NCBI GenBank assembly: GCA_030760725.1
Contig: JASWHV010000013.1
Span: 41,202,699 to 41,266,698 of the forward strand
Length of the DNA stretch: 64,000 bases
DNA from: Neostapfia colusana
Lineage: Eukaryota; Streptophyta; Magnoliopsida; Poales; Poaceae
Direction of reading: 5' to 3'
Shown piece after piece: positions 1 through 12,614 of the stretch (positions are counted from its first letter, which is position 1; each line of letters starts with the position of its first letter). The notes beneath the pieces were generated by a model, which did no database searches, had not been told where the DNA came from, and saw only the letters and a list, made by a program, of their open reading frames with translations. The translations under genes and the position numbers were made by a program.

Positions 1-2269
1 TTCGTTTCAATTGGAGTTGATTTGAGTAGGAATTTCCAGAGTACAATCTGCTGTGCTCAAAGTTATCTAGAAACTTTTTCAGAAAATGATCGTCCTTTGT
101 AAAATCAATTATGGAAAATCCTTGGCTTCAAAAATCATAGGAAAATTCAGACATGCTCTATTAGCCATACTTGAAAGGATAGTTCATGTGATTGGGCATG
201 AAAATGCACCTTAGTCCAGAATTAATTCCTTGTAGCATAATTGCTTATAGAATTATTTTGGAGGGACTACGCAATGAAAAGTCCTGAATTTTGGACCCAA
301 TTACTTTCATGTGACCAGGAACTCATATGTAAAGTTTCAGCTCAAGTTGAACTTTAGATCTCCCTGTTCTTTTTCTCCATGCTTATGTATGTGAGCAAAA
401 CATAGAGAATTATGGTGGGAATTATGGGAGACACAATTTCCACCCACATTAGATGCAATTTGGCAAACTAAGTCTCTGTGTAGTGTATGACTTCATGTAA
501 AAATTTCGAAGTCATTGGAGATCAGGACCTTTAGTTCCTTTCAACCCATTTCAACTCATGTCACATGTCCATTAGGAACCATAGAACATGTTAATGAAAC
601 TTCTTATGGGCATGTGGTTTTCCTCTAATTCCTCTGCACAACAGGGACAAGCACTTCATTCTTAGTACTCCCACCCAGTTTCCTGTTATTCATGAGTCGA
701 GTCTTTACTTCCTTAAATTGCATTATAAGAACATGTGCATATACATATCAATAGGACTTACGACGGAGGCAATCAATGGAGAAGTTCGATGGAGTGATCC
801 CATTGAAGTGGATCAGTGATCAAGCCTCAAGGGAGACAAGACTCTAACTGCATTATATACTATTAGACCAGCAGCAACAAGGCAAGCCCCGGTTTGCATT
901 AAACCATTTTATAAAGTTTTGCTTTGTTTACATACTTAGTGTGAGGTATATTTATGTGCATTAGGTATAGGATGGATGAAACCCCAAATGCATAACCAGA
1001 TTTTCCTATAAGAGTGAGGTAGTTTCTAAGACCTCGAGTAGACAGGCTATGCTTAATGATTCCTAGAACTTCGGTACAAGTCGAGTAGTTGGAATATACT
1101 CGTGAGTTTAGGCTTGGGACACACGGGATTGGTTCGAGTGATGTGAGATCACTTTAGTAATGAAAATGAGACTAGGCAGGGGCTAGGGCGCAGCAAGAGG
1201 AAGTCTTGTGTGCGTGGCCCTGTCCGCGTCGATTGAGGACCGATCCGTGTGCGGCCCATGCTGATCAACTTTGAACATACTGAAGGCATCTCGGATATAT
1301 GGGCCCCGGTAAACCGATGTATCCTAAACCTCCGGGCGTCGAGGCATAACGCACCGATTTATAGGTGTAGGCTGAGGGCAGCAAGGTGGAAATCTGCTAA
1401 CGGGCATAGAGATATGCTCCGTGTAGGGAACCTCCTGCTCGTTTCGGTGCGACCAGTTCGACGTTTGGGCGGTTGGGTGAAAGGTTGTCCCGTACGACAC
1501 CGAGTGAGCGTGCTGTGCAGCTCTACGGGTGGGCGTACGTGACGTGCTCTTCAGGTATCCCTGCAGGTGTTTATCAAGTCGATTCGCCGTCCCTTGCAGT
1601 GAAGAGTACCACTTGGTCACTGAGTCGTGACGTAGGCTAATATATGAAATGTGATGATTCAATATTGCTGATATGATAAAACTTGTATTGCTCCATGTGT
1701 GCCACCAAATATTGCTTACTAAATTTTCATATTCATGAACTGTTAACTTGTGGCTAAAAGATGAACTAAGGATGAACTTGTAGGCGTGTCCGTTTGCTTA
1801 AATTTTACCGTCCCATGTTCATGTAAACTGCATGTAGAGTTTCATGCCTAGGGGAGTCGGTTAAGTCTTGTTGAGCCATCGTGCTCACGGTTGCTGCTAT
1901 AAGTGTTTTTCAGGTGAGGAGCATCCCACGGACTCGGGGTACGAGTCCACCGGCGAAGGTTACCCTCCGTCGGGTACCATGGCTGAGTGGGAGCCGTACA
2001 CGCCGTGCTGAGCTGAGGAGTGCAGCTAGTGTGGGTTGCCCTAGAGCTGGGCAACTGACTTTTGCTAGGTAGACGGGCGTGAGTTGTACAAATTTAGTTT
2101 CCGCTGTGTAATATAAACACTAGTTTGTAACTGGAGTATTGTACGACTTTGTACATTTCAGTTGGTTTTCTATGTAATACAATGTGTCCTTATGATGTGT
2201 GTGGTCGGGTGTCGCATCGTGCGGCATCACCCTCTGCGATCCTGGATGAGCGGATTCCGGTCCGCCACA
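1..2269 (+). repeat. 5' LTR of F (3' portion only)
   Basis: C-type LTR ending GTCCGCCACA, immediately followed by GGC and the primer site. It matches the last 2.2 kb of 4900-9434 almost base for base. It contains the alpha-exon donor AAG|GCAAGC near 881, a degenerate CGAGTAG stem-loop at 1083-1103 and the beta exon at 1914-2011. Confidence 0.85.
1914..2011 (+). other. Candidate coding exon beta in the F 5' LTR
   Basis: The segment follows TTTTTCAG and, with one base carried over from an upstream exon, reads GEEHPTDSGYES... to AEWEPYTPC and a TGA stop at 2009-2011. It is 98 nt, the same length and frame as in the 5' LTR of element C. The final W-E-x-x-T-P-x-stop pattern is shared with the A-type LTRs. 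Splicing is inferred, not shown. Confidence 0.45.
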
Positions 2270-2272
2270 GGC

Positions 2273-2284
2273 TGGTATCAGAGC
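2273..2284 (+). other. Primer binding site of F
   Basis: TGGTATCAGAGC, complementary to the 3' end of plant initiator tRNA-Met, three bases after the 5' LTR end. Confidence 0.9.
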
Positions 2285-3829
2285 CGCATTGGGGATAGCA
2301 CATTAATTAAGGACTGTATTACCGGAAAACTTAGGTGTACGGTGAGGATTCGGTAGTTGCCCAAGTAAGGACTATATTAGCGTAGTTACGTAAAGTGGAA
2401 AGACTAACATATGTGTTATAATTCTGAATTTCAATTATGCAATGACGCACCTACGCTCTGGTAAGAATGGTAAGGAACGCCACCGAAAGCGGTTCAATTT
2501 CGGTTAGCTCCCCTGACGAGGAACGTGGTTCAGGGATAGGTCTTACAGAATGGTGTGAGACGTTAATATGAAACTCTTGGACTCTTCATGTTCCTGAGTT
2601 CATATGAAAAGCTGATCCCTAGTGTGCATTAGGTAAGCAAGTGGAGACCCCATCGTTTGGTCAGTAACGTGATAGTGTGTTCGTCTGGAAATAGCCCAGG
2701 AGGACATACGCAGCGCTTGCCATCGGCGTGCCCTGCAGGGCAGTAGGTGGTATCTGTTGGGATAATAAAATTCCCAACCGTGATGATCCGTTCATGCTCT
2801 ACTCGGGTTCCCCGTCGTGTGGTGTTAAAACATGATCACGTACCTTGAGACGTGGCTTAACTCAAGGATGGCCGTATGACAATGATACAGGCGTTTGTAT
2901 TTACTTTCAAATATGGATCTGCCTGAAATGAGAATAACCTTTGAGTGTATCATTATTGGGTGGTCTTCTGCAGGTACTAACCACGTATGTATCCCGTGTA
3001 GTATACGTGTGCGAGAGCCCGCTTCGTGCCACAATTAAGACATATATGCCGGTATAATCTGGTTAGGATTTTCTTTTTGTGAGGGACGTAGTTACGACAT
3101 ATCATGGCCATGTGCATGAAAGATAATGATAATAAGGAACTAAAATCACCAATTTTCAATAATTAGGACCCTGGTTGGGTAGAGAAATTCAATAGTTGTC
3201 CAGTATAGCTCCAAGGGACTGAAAAACAGAGTGCTCTGTTTTGGGGCAGCAAGTTTGCTGAACTTTGACAGAGCATAACTCAAAGATCAGTTAGCCAATG
3301 GAGGTGTGGGATATAGTTCTGGAAATGTGTTTAAGTAGTCTACAACTTTGTTGTATACTTCCAGAGCTGAATCACACCTTAAACTGGCTGAAATTCCAGA
3401 TGAAGGTAAACTGTCCAGAACTAGGACAGCAGCAACAACCTCTCTGGATCTTTCTGTTTTTAGGTCATAACTTTCTGTAGAAAAATCTCTAATAAGCCTA
3501 CGATACACCGTTGGAAAGGTTCTGAAATTTTCAACATTGTTGTAGTTCAAAGTTTGTTCAGATTCTTATTGTATTTGCATATACAACGGTGATAAAAACA
3601 GCCACATACAAAGCAGATGCTGGCAAATTTTGTCCAGGAATTCTGTCAACTTTGAGCAATTACAACTTTTGATCCAGAAATGATCTAGAGGTATTTGAGT
3701 ACTCGTTGGGAATATACTGAAGTTAACTTTAACTTTGGTATTCAACTTGAGTTATGAAAATGCTAGTAAACGGATCAAAATCTGGGTTAGGACAGACGGG
3801 TCTGTTCTGTACAGCAAAGAGGGTGAGTT
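2285..3829 (+). other. Untranslated leader of F
   Basis: About 1.5 kb between primer site and the first pol remnant. It can be aligned with the leader of element C (28769-30734). I see no credible ORF and no match to the extra ORF of element A. The stretch after about 3180 is AT-rich with repeated phrases around AACTTTGACAGAGCATAACTC. Confidence 0.6.
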
Positions 3830-4855
3830 AGACCTACCACACGGAAGTGACTGAACCCGAGGATATTCCGGTGGTATGTGAATACCGATGTGTTTCCGAT
3901 GAGCTTCCGGGCAGATCGCCCACAAGGGACATAAGGTTCAAGATTGAACTGGCGCCGGAAACAACACCAATTTCACAGAAGCCGCATAGGATGGCACCCG
4001 ATGAACTGGCGAAGTGAAGGAGCAACTAAGTGACTCATGAGCAAAGGTTTTATATGACCAAGCTCATCACCTTAGGGTTGCTCTGCGCTGTTTGTTAAGA
4101 AGGACGATGAGACACTAAGATTAAGTGTTGATTATCGTTCGCTCAATGCCATCACTATAAAGGACAATGAAGGTACTCTATGGTTCAAAGACCATATAGT
4201 TATACCTCGTAATATGAAGCTCTATACTGCTGGAAATGTCGCACACCACTGAAGTGGTGTGAGTACGGTAGAAGGGTACTGTTTGGGGTTGATTAGTCAA
4301 CAAAGCTGATGACCGAGTTCGAACAATAAGAAGCAAATTTGAAGGCTGAATAATCCCGACAGAAAAGCTACGAGGACCGATGGAGTAGACCGTGGCATTT
4401 CGACGTCGGAGAACACGTTTATCTTAGTGTGTCTCCGATGAAAGAAATTCACCGCTTCGATGTAAAGGGGAGATTTTGCTTCCCGAGCTTTAGATCCATT
4501 TGCTTTCCCGAAAAAGTGCAGACCTGTAGACTACTGGCTGGAACTACCGGCATGTATTGCAGGTGTCCACGACATAGTCATGTGTCACAGCTGTGGAAGT
4601 GCCTCAAATTTACCGCTGCTGTCTGCACCGAAGAAATCGACAAGTTGAGGCCGGATCGTGCCTACACCGAGTGACTGATTGAGACTATCGATGAAAGGAT
4701 ATGGAACACCTAGAATCAGGCATTAAGCTTTTATAAGGTGCTGTGGAGTAATCATACCACGGAAGAAATAACATGGAAAGAAAAGATTACTTCCACAACA
4801 ACAATCCGGAACTTTTATCGTCGTACCGCTTGACATTACCTCTCCCGTCTCGTTC
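3830..4855 (+). pseudogene. Shredded pol of F (protease-RT linker, RT start, integrase pieces, chromodomain)
   Basis: Broken pieces in order can be matched to the intact polyprotein of element A. 3850-4020 is the linker before reverse transcriptase (EDIPVV...FKIELAPE). 4050-4155 is the RT start with PWGCSALFVKK-like and DYRSLNAITIK-like text. About 4158-4215 jumps to the integrase N-terminal side (GTLWFKDHIV). About 4222 onward jumps again to KCRTPLKWCE and runs through the integrase C-terminus into the chromodomain. RT active site, RNase H and the integrase core are deleted. There are many stops and frameshifts and no function is possible. Confidence 0.75.
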
Positions 4856-4862
4856 TCCTATT

Positions 4863-4899
4863 GGAATCTCGGGACGTGATTCCTTTTAAGGGGAAGGAA
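4863..4899 (+). other. Stem-loop and polypurine tract of F
   Basis: An imperfect hairpin at 4863-4883 (GGAATC...GATTCC arms, loop GGA) precedes the purine run AAGGGGAAGGAA, which abuts the TG of the 3' LTR. The same pairing sits at this place in A, B, C and D. Confidence 0.7.
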
Positions 4900-5428
4900 T
4901 GTTAAAGTACCAAAAACATGAATGCAAAGAAATGTAGGTTTGAGCATCATTCTGTTTCGGGTTCATAAAAATTGAGACTTGTTTAAATTTTTCCACATGT
5001 GATGACACGCATGAGTGTCCCACCACTCTAGCCGAGGATCAAGTGAGTGTTTGGGGGGACAAAGTTAAATTAAAACCCATGTGTAAGCTCTCATGTGCAA
5101 ACGGGACAGTGGGACCCCACATATCAGTGAGCAAGAAATTTGACTTGCACCCTAAGCAGCTCTTCTCACTAAAGCAACCGACGTTCTCTGTTTCACTCGA
5201 GCAGCCGAACGCACAATGAGCGCCACCGAGGGTAGCCACCTCCAGCTTCTTGCATCGAGCTGGCGACCTACTCGTGGTTTCCAAACCTCACGCCGTGATC
5301 CTCCCACTCACAAACCGAGCTGCAAGCAGAGGCTACCTCCTCGCTACCTCCGTCGCGTTGGCAACCAGCTCGTAGGATTGAGTAGTCCCGGCGTGATATT
5401 TTGCTCATAAAAACCGCATCCCCGAGCA

Positions 5429-5439
5429 CTATTTATTCC
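5429..5439 (+). promoter_or_regulatory. Possible TATA box in the F LTR
   Basis: CTATTTATTCC in the GC-rich core, on the element sense strand about 530 bp into the LTR. The identical 11-mer occurs in sense orientation in the LTRs of A, a different subfamily. No transcription evidence is available. Confidence 0.35.
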
Positions 5440-8400
5440 TCTCGCATGAAACCTCATACTTTGGAAATTTAGGAAAAATGTGAATGGCAACCTTTTAATT
5501 TTAGGGCGGGCTAAAAAGGAATTTGAGATGATCAGTTTCAAAATCAATTTTCAAATTTGCAATGCAAATTTAGACTGATTTCGGTGAATTAAGTTTCTAG
5601 CCCACTTTTCAAATTCAGAGCTTGTGAATTGAAAAGATGGGCATGGAGAAGATCTTTTGAGGAGGTGAGGGTCAACGAGCAGTACAGAGAGGGGAGAACC
5701 TAGGTGGGGCCTACATGTCAGCAGCACACCTGAATTTCTTCAGTCGGTTTGCTGCTTCACGAGCAAGTCACGGGAGAGACGCGGGCTGGCCACGAGGCAT
5801 CGACGTGCCGCCTCTGTGCTCGACGTTTTCTCGCGTGTAACACCTCAGTAGAGCAAACCAAACGCTCCACTCCGGTCTCCTTCCCATTTCCCTGAGGGAA
5901 GCACGCACGAGCCGGGATGTTCTTGCCACTCGACCCTTCGTCGGACACGATCGCTGCTCAGCGCTGCTAGGCCCTTCCGTGACCTCCGATGACCGTAAGA
6001 GTGTGCACAAGACTCCACTGTACCTCATCGAGCTGCCCAAGCCGGTCCATCACCCTCTGTGCACGGCGCATAGCAAGAAGTTTCATCAGAGTTCCGGTTT
6101 GAGCCGCCGCCGTGCCTCCTCGATGTCCCGGCTATACAGGGCATTTCATACCGAGGGTTGAACAGCAAAAAGGTGCGCCAACCCCTTCTCTTCACGCTGC
6201 CGAAAACCCTAGTCCAGCCCTCCACGGGAGCCACGGGAATTTCTAAAATACCGACAACATGTTCATAGGCCGTGGGGGTAGATTTTTCCAAAATTCGTGA
6301 TCAATATTGGGTCTATGGCCATTCTGATCATAGGGTAGGCTACAGACCTCCTTGCGAGTCACCGATACTGAAAAGAAATGAGAATCATTGAGCCACAACG
6401 GGGTTCTTCAAGTTTTATCCTCTGCCGCCAGTTTCCAACCTAGGGCGCACGGTGACATGGTGTTTGGAGGTGTTTCCAAGCCCTTTGGCTTACATGACGT
6501 CCTTTGCCATGAGCCACTGATGCTCTAGAACGAAGAAGCCGTGGGTTTGAGTCGGTAGAGGAGACGGCCGACATCGCCGGACTTGGTCCGAAGCCGCCGC
6601 CCGATCCTTGCGGCCCTCTATAGCTCACACCGACTCCAAAAATGGCCTCTCTGACCTCCAAAACCCCTAAGCGGCAAATTTTGGGCCGGGGAACGACCAG
6701 GGAGTGAGGGGCCGGGGGGGGGGGGGTTGCCGGCGAGGTGGCGCGCGCGCGCGGGAAGAAGAGAGCTGGAGGTTGAAGAAGAGGCGCTGGCCCCACCTGT
6801 CAGCCACTAAATGTTTAAACTGAGATCCTCTGTGGCTTCTGATCTTTTGTGGCCACACCATTGGAACCGTGTAGCCCCGTGTTTTCTCGGTTTTCAGTGG
6901 CTGAGATTTAAAACATGGGCCCAAGTCCTTTTCAATAGCAAAACAATTCTAGTTTTAGCTCAAACTTAGGAAATTCATAACATGGTGTAGGAAACTCCAA
7001 ATTGGGTGATTCAAATTGGGTTGGATTCATTTTGCAAATATATATCCAAATATGAACCCCAATTTGTACGAAAGTCAATATTAAATTTTGGAAAATTCTT
7101 TGAATATTTTTTGTAAAAGAATTTTTGAGGGAGTTTGGTTTATCAAAAAATCCTCAAATTTTGCCATAATATTATTTAGGATATTATTGAACATTCAGCA
7201 AAATTGCATTTCAATTGGAGTTGATTTTAGTAGGAATTTCTAGAGTACAATCTGCTGTGCTCAAAATTATCCAGAAACTTTTTCAGAAAATGATCGTCCT
7301 TTGTAAAATCAATTCTGGAAAATACTTGGCTTAAAAAATCATAGGAAAATTCAGTCATGCTCTATTAGCCATACTTGAAAGGGTAGTTCATGTGATTGGG
7401 CATGAAAATGCACCTTAGTCCAGAATTAATTCCTTATAGCATAATTGCTTATAGAATTATTTTGGAGGAACTACTCAATGAAAAGTCCTGAATTTTGGAC
7501 CCAACTACTTTCATGTGACCAGGAACTCATATGTAAAGTTTCAGCTCAAGTTGAACTTTAGATATCCCTGTTCTTGTTCTCCATGCTTATGTATGTGAGC
7601 AAAACATAGAGAATTATGGTGGGAATTATGGGAGACACAATTTCCACTCACATTAGTTACAATTTGGCAAACTAAGTGTCTGTGTAGTGTATGACTTCAT
7701 GTAAAAATTTCGAAGTCATTGGAGATAAGGACCTTTAGTTCCTTTCAACCCATTTCAACTCATGTCACATGTCCATTAGGAACCATAGAACATGTTAATG
7801 AAACTTCTTATGGGCATGTGGTTTTCCTCTAATTCCTCTGCACAACAGGGACAAGCACTTCATTCTTAGTACTCCCATCCAGTTTCCTGTTATTTATGAG
7901 TCGAGTCTTTACTTCCTTAAATTGCATTAAGAACATGTGCATATACACATCAATAGGACTTACGACGGAGGCAATCAATGAAGAAGTTCGACGGAGTGAT
8001 CCCATTGAAGTGGATCAGTGATCAAGCCTCAAGGGAGACAAGACTCTAACTGCATTATATACTATTAGACCAGCAGCAACAAGGCAAGCCCTGGTTTGCA
8101 TTAAACCATTTTATAAAGTTTTGCTTTTTTTACATACTTAGTGTGAGGTATATTTATGTGCATTAGGTATAGGATGGATGAAACCCCAAATGCATAACCA
8201 GATTTTCCTATAAGAGTGAGGGTAGTGTCTTAGACCTCGAGTAGACAGGCTATGCTTAATGATTCCTAGAACTTCGGTACAAGTCGAGTAGTTGGAATCT
8301 ACTCGCGAGTTTAGGCTTGGGACACACGGGATTGGTTCGAGTGATGTGAGATCACTTTAGTAATGAAAATGAGACTAGGCAGGGGCTAGGGCGCAGCAAG

Positions 8401-9114
8401 AGGAAGTCTTGTGTGCGCGGACCTGTCCGCGTCGATTACGGACCGATCCGTGTGTGGCCCACGCTGATCAAGTTTGAACGTACCGAAGGCATATCGGATA
8501 TATGGGCCCCGGTAAACCGATGTATCCTAAACCTCCGTGCGTCGAGGCATAACACATCGATTTATAGGTGTAGTCTGAGGGCAGCAAGGTGGAAATCTGC
8601 TAACAGGCATAGAGAGATGCTCCGTGTAGGGAACCTCCTGCTCGTTTCGATGCGACCGGTTCGACCTTTGGGCTGTTGGGTAAAAGGTTGTCCCGTACGA
8701 CATCGAGTGAGCATGCTGTGCAGTTCCACGGGTGGGCGTACGTGACGTGCTCTTCGGGTATCCCTGCAGGTGTATATCGAGTCGATTCGCCGTCCCTCGC
8801 GGTGAAGAGTACCACTTGGTCACTGAGTCGTGACGTAGGCTAATATATGAAATGTGATGATTCCATATTGCTGATATGATAAAACTTGTATTGCTACATG
8901 TGTGCCACCAAATATTGCTCAATAAATTTCATATTCCTGAACTGTTAACTTGTGGCTAAAAGATGAACTAAGGATGAACTTGTAGGCGTGTCCATTTTAT
9001 AAAAGTTACCATCCCAGGTTTGTGTAAACTGCATGTAGAGTTTCATGCCTAGGGGAGTCGGTTAAGTCTTGTTGAGCCATCATGCTCACGATTGCTGCTA
9101 TAAGTGTTTTTCAG

Positions 9115-9176
9115 GTGAGGAGCATCCCACGGACTCGGGGTACGAGTCCACCGGCGAAGGTTACACGCTGCGCTGA
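9115..9176 (+). other. Candidate exon beta in the F 3' LTR, shortened
   Basis: Same start as the 5' LTR copy (after TTTTTCAG) but 36 nt shorter. The loss is exactly 12 codons, so the frame and the terminal TGA (9174-9176) are kept: GEEHPTDSGYES... then GEGYTLR and stop. Confidence 0.4.
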
Positions 9177-9434
9177 GCTGAGGAGTGCAGCTAGTGTGGG
9201 TTGCCCTAGGGCTGGGCAACCGACTTTTGCTAGGTAGACGGGCGTGAGTTGTACAAATTTAGTTTCCGCTGTGTAATATAAAAAGTAGTTTGTAACTGGA
9301 GTATTGTATGATTTTGTACATTTCAGTTAGTTTTCTATGTAATACAATGTGTCCTTATGATGTGTGCTGTCGGGTGTCGCATCGTGCGGCATCACCCTCT
9401 ACGATCTTGGATGAGCGGATTCCGGTCCGCCACA

Positions 9435-11266
9435 GTAAGGTGATCCCCGGGGAGTGTGTTGTGACACAACATAAGCTTGTGGTAGTTGACTTTTGCTTCC
9501 ATACATGTTCTTTGCAGGACAAAGGTGTCAAAATCACAAGAACAAAGTGGTGGAAGTTGAAAGGAGGATCACAAGAATCCTTTAAAAATAGGGTGATCAC
9601 AGAAGGACCCTGGGCAGAAAATGGAGATGCAGATAATATGTGGGTGAAGATGGCAACTTGCATTAGGAAGGTAGCTAGTGAGGTGTTCGGTGTGACAAAA
9701 GGAAAGAAACTTGTAGATAAAGACACTTGGTGGTGGAATGAGAATATACAAAAGTCCATTAAGGAGAAGAATGAGTTACAAGAGTTGGCATCATGATAGA
9801 AGCGCAAGCTACATGCTTAAGTACAAAGAGGCCAAGAAAAATGCAACGAGTGCTGTTAGTAAGGCAAGAGGACAGGCCTATGATGAGGTATATGAGAGAC
9901 TAGAGATATAAGAAGGTGAAAAGGACATATACAAGATAGCAAAAATCCGCGAGAGAAAGATGAGGGATTTCAATCAAGTTAAATGCATCAAAGATGAGAC
10001 TGACCACATTCTAGTGAAGGATGAAGAGATTAAGAAAAGATGGCGGAGTTACTTTAATGGGCTATTCAATGATGGGAATGGGAGTACTATGGTTGAGTTG
10101 GATGACTCCAACAGGCGGTTCGGGCAGAGGATACAAGAGCTTGAGGTTAAGGAGGCCTTAAAAAGGATGAAAGGAGGAAATGCCCTCGGCCCTGATGATG
10201 TCCCGATTGAGGTGTGGAGATGCCTTGGGGACATGGCAATGGTATGGCTCACAAATATATTCAACCACATTTTTCAGTCAAACAAGATGCCTGAAGAATG
10301 GAGGAAAAGTATATTAGTACCTATCTTCAAAAATAAAGGAGATATTCAAAGTTGTACTAATTATCGAGGGATTAAGCTTATGACCCATACTATGAAGCTT
10401 TGGGAGAAAGTGATTGAACACCGCCTGAGGAAAGTGACCAATGTCACTAAAAACCAATTTGGTTTTATGCCTGGGAGGTCTACTATGGAGGTGATTTTTT
10501 TTCTTCCTCAGCTTATGGAGAGATATACAGAGCAGAAAAAGCTCATGCATATGGTGTTCACTGACTTAGAGAAGGCGTACGACAAGATACCAAGGTCAGT
10601 CATGTGGTGGGCACTAGAGAAACATAAAGTGCCAACAAAGTACATTACCCTTATCAAGGATATGCACAATAATGTTAGGACAAGTGTGCGTGTAAGTGAT
10701 TGTGAGACTGATGCATTTCCTATCACGGTAGGACTGCATCAAGGATCAGCTTTGAGCCCATACATCTTTTCTTTTGTTATGGATGAGTTGTCGAAGGATA
10801 TACAAGGGTATATCCCTTGATGCATGCTCTTTGCCGATGCTGTAGTGCTGGTAGATGAAACTAGGGATGGTGTTGATAAGAAATTAGAGTTATGGAGACA
10901 AACCTTAGAGTCCAAGGAGTTTAGACTTAGTAGGACCAAGACCGAGTATATGAGGTGTGACTTTAGTGGTGTTGGTCGTGAAGAGGGAAATGTTAGTCTA
11001 CAAGGACAAATAGTACCTAGAAGGGACTCTTTCCGATACTAAGGATCAATGTTACAAAGCAATGGCGATATTGAAGAGGATGTTTTCCACATGATCAAGG
11101 TAGGGTGGATGACATGGCGACAAGCCTCTAGAATCCTATGTGATAGGAAGGTCCCACAAAAGCTAAAAGGGAAGTTCTATAGGACAGTGATCAGACCAGT
11201 GATGCTATATGGGGCGGAATGTTGGCCAACTAAACGGCAACATGTCCAACGAATGAGTGTCGCAGA
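9435..11266 (+). pseudogene. RTE-like LINE reverse transcriptase fragment
   Basis: Several frames together give the back half of a non-LTR ORF of RTE type. The part before RT (about 9443-9795) contains TRTKWWKLKGG and DTWWWNE. The RT fingers and palm (9960-10820) contain GPDDVPIEVW, NYRGIKLM, NQFGFMPGRSTMEV, FTDLEKAYDK and GLHQGSALSP. The thumb side (10824-11279) contains VPQKLKGKFYRT and YGAECWPTK. The catalytic FADD is FADA here, a TGA at 10818-10820 stands just before it, and at least three more frameshifts or stops break the rest. The endonuclease end is missing because F was inserted at 9435, and the 3' end is cut by D at 11267. The family call rests on remembered RTE protein text. Confidence 0.8.
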
Positions 11267-12590
11267 TGTAAGGGCCTAAGTTTCTGCACACACTCAAAGT
11301 GTTCATCACACCACACACACCTCATTTGTGGAAAGATTATGAACACATTTGAAGAGCAAGTAAACACCTAAACATGGTCATTAGATGATAAACTCAGAAA
11401 ATGCAAAAGTGGCATTTCCCACATGCATCATATAGGGGCTGAGCATATGAAAAACTCCTACACTTTGTTAGGAATGCTCATGACAAATTTCACCTAAATC
11501 CAAAACCTTTTTGAGGTATTTTTGGGCATAATTAGAAAGAGGCTAGTTTGAACTTAAATTCAAATTCAAACTCCTTTCATCCCACGAATTCAAAAGTGGG
11601 ATTCATATTCACACTCAGCACATTTTTGTGAGCTCACACACCAATTTTCACTCCATTTGGAGTCGATCTTGACATGAGCCAATTTAAGCAAATTCAAATT
11701 GAATTTGAATTTCAAACTGCATATGTGCTATGAATATAGTCAAACACTTCACGATTTGAATTCTACCAATTTCAAATGGAAATTTGGTGAATAATTCAAA
11801 TTGCAAACGGTATTAGGGGCACTACTGTTTAGAGCAGTAGGAAAAAATAAATTTCAGAGGTTAAAATGAGAGTGGGGCCTTCATGTCAGCCTCTCCTGCA
11901 ACCGACTGAAGACTGACGGGGCTCGGTCTCTCGGGCCACTGCTGGGGCCGCCACCGAGCCAGATGCCGCTGCCAGCTCCTGCTCGGTGTGCGCCCATGCT
12001 CAGCCGACGTCCCCCCCTGTTTCTTATCCCCGAGGTCGAGCCGGCAAAAAGCAATTCACTCATTCCTCTGCTCCCTCGTGCAAGAAACGCTGCCATCGCC
12101 GTCACTACCTCGGATTCGATCAGGGAACCGGCCAACACCGCACCCACACTCCTGAGCTGCAAAACGGTACTAGAGCCTCTCGTCCTACCTTCCCATCACA
12201 GAAACCAACCGAGTCCGGTTGTTCTCGACCAATACCGAAAGCTTTTCCGGTGACCTAAGTCTCTTCCTCACCTCGGTCTCCCGTGGACAGCGCAAACGGG
12301 AATGTGTCATGCCCAAGCTAAGGCATCCCGGGACGTGTTAGGACTTCGTGTTGCTCACCTATGAACCATAGCCCGAGTGGTCGATCACCGGCGATGAATT
12401 TCCTATTTTCCTTCCATTCGGTGCAGACCGACCTTCGGGTGCGGATTCACCAAATTCTCGTTCCATAATCGTGTAGAGATCCTCAAACTGCACCTACATG
12501 AGCTAGACTTGGTAGTGAACAACTTTCCTTCGGAACCTTAGCATGAAAACCTTGGTAGACAGCCCATTTGTAGTTTTGCTACCGGCGCCG

Positions 12591-12614
12591 ATGGCGGAAG
12601 CCGTTGGGCACACA
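12591..12614 (+). other. Possible first coding exon (MAEAVGHT) before a GT donor
   Basis: An ATG in good plant context (GCCGATGGCGG) starts eight codons ending in ACA followed by GTGAGA, a good 5' splice site. The D 3' LTR has the same peptide at 22515-22538 followed by GTAAGA. Related versions stand in A and S2. The phase does not join directly to alpha, so an intermediate exon would be needed. Confidence 0.25.

Larger units (their letters stand above)
1..9434 (+). mobile_element. Element F: decayed Ty3/Gypsy chromovirus-type LTR retrotransposon, left end outside window
   Basis: The 5' LTR (1-2269, left part missing), primer site, leader, shredded pol, polypurine tract and 3' LTR (4900-9434) are in order on the + strand. 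Position 1 aligns with about 7206 of the 3' LTR and the two LTRs can be followed in parallel to their CA ends. It is inserted in a LINE whose sequence resumes at 9435. GTAAG at 9435-9439 is the expected right target-site copy, but the left copy lies outside the window. Internal deletions make it non-autonomous. Confidence 0.85.
4900..9434 (+). repeat. 3' LTR of F
   Basis: 4535 bp, TG...CA, starting TGTTAAAGTACC and ending GTCCGCCACA. It has an AT-rich start, a GC-rich core (about 5160-6830) with a TATTTATT box near 5431, an AT-rich zone, and a conserved 3' part with stem-loop (8285-8305) and beta exon (9115-9176). A run of 14 G lies at 6713-6726. The longest LTR in the window. Confidence 0.85.

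Noticed and set aside
1249..1542. 97-codon ORF repeated near 8413, 27735 and 35831
   Set aside because: It recurs because the LTR repeats. It lies between alpha and beta, start and end vary among copies, and no subfamily-level coding signal is seen outside C-type LTRs.
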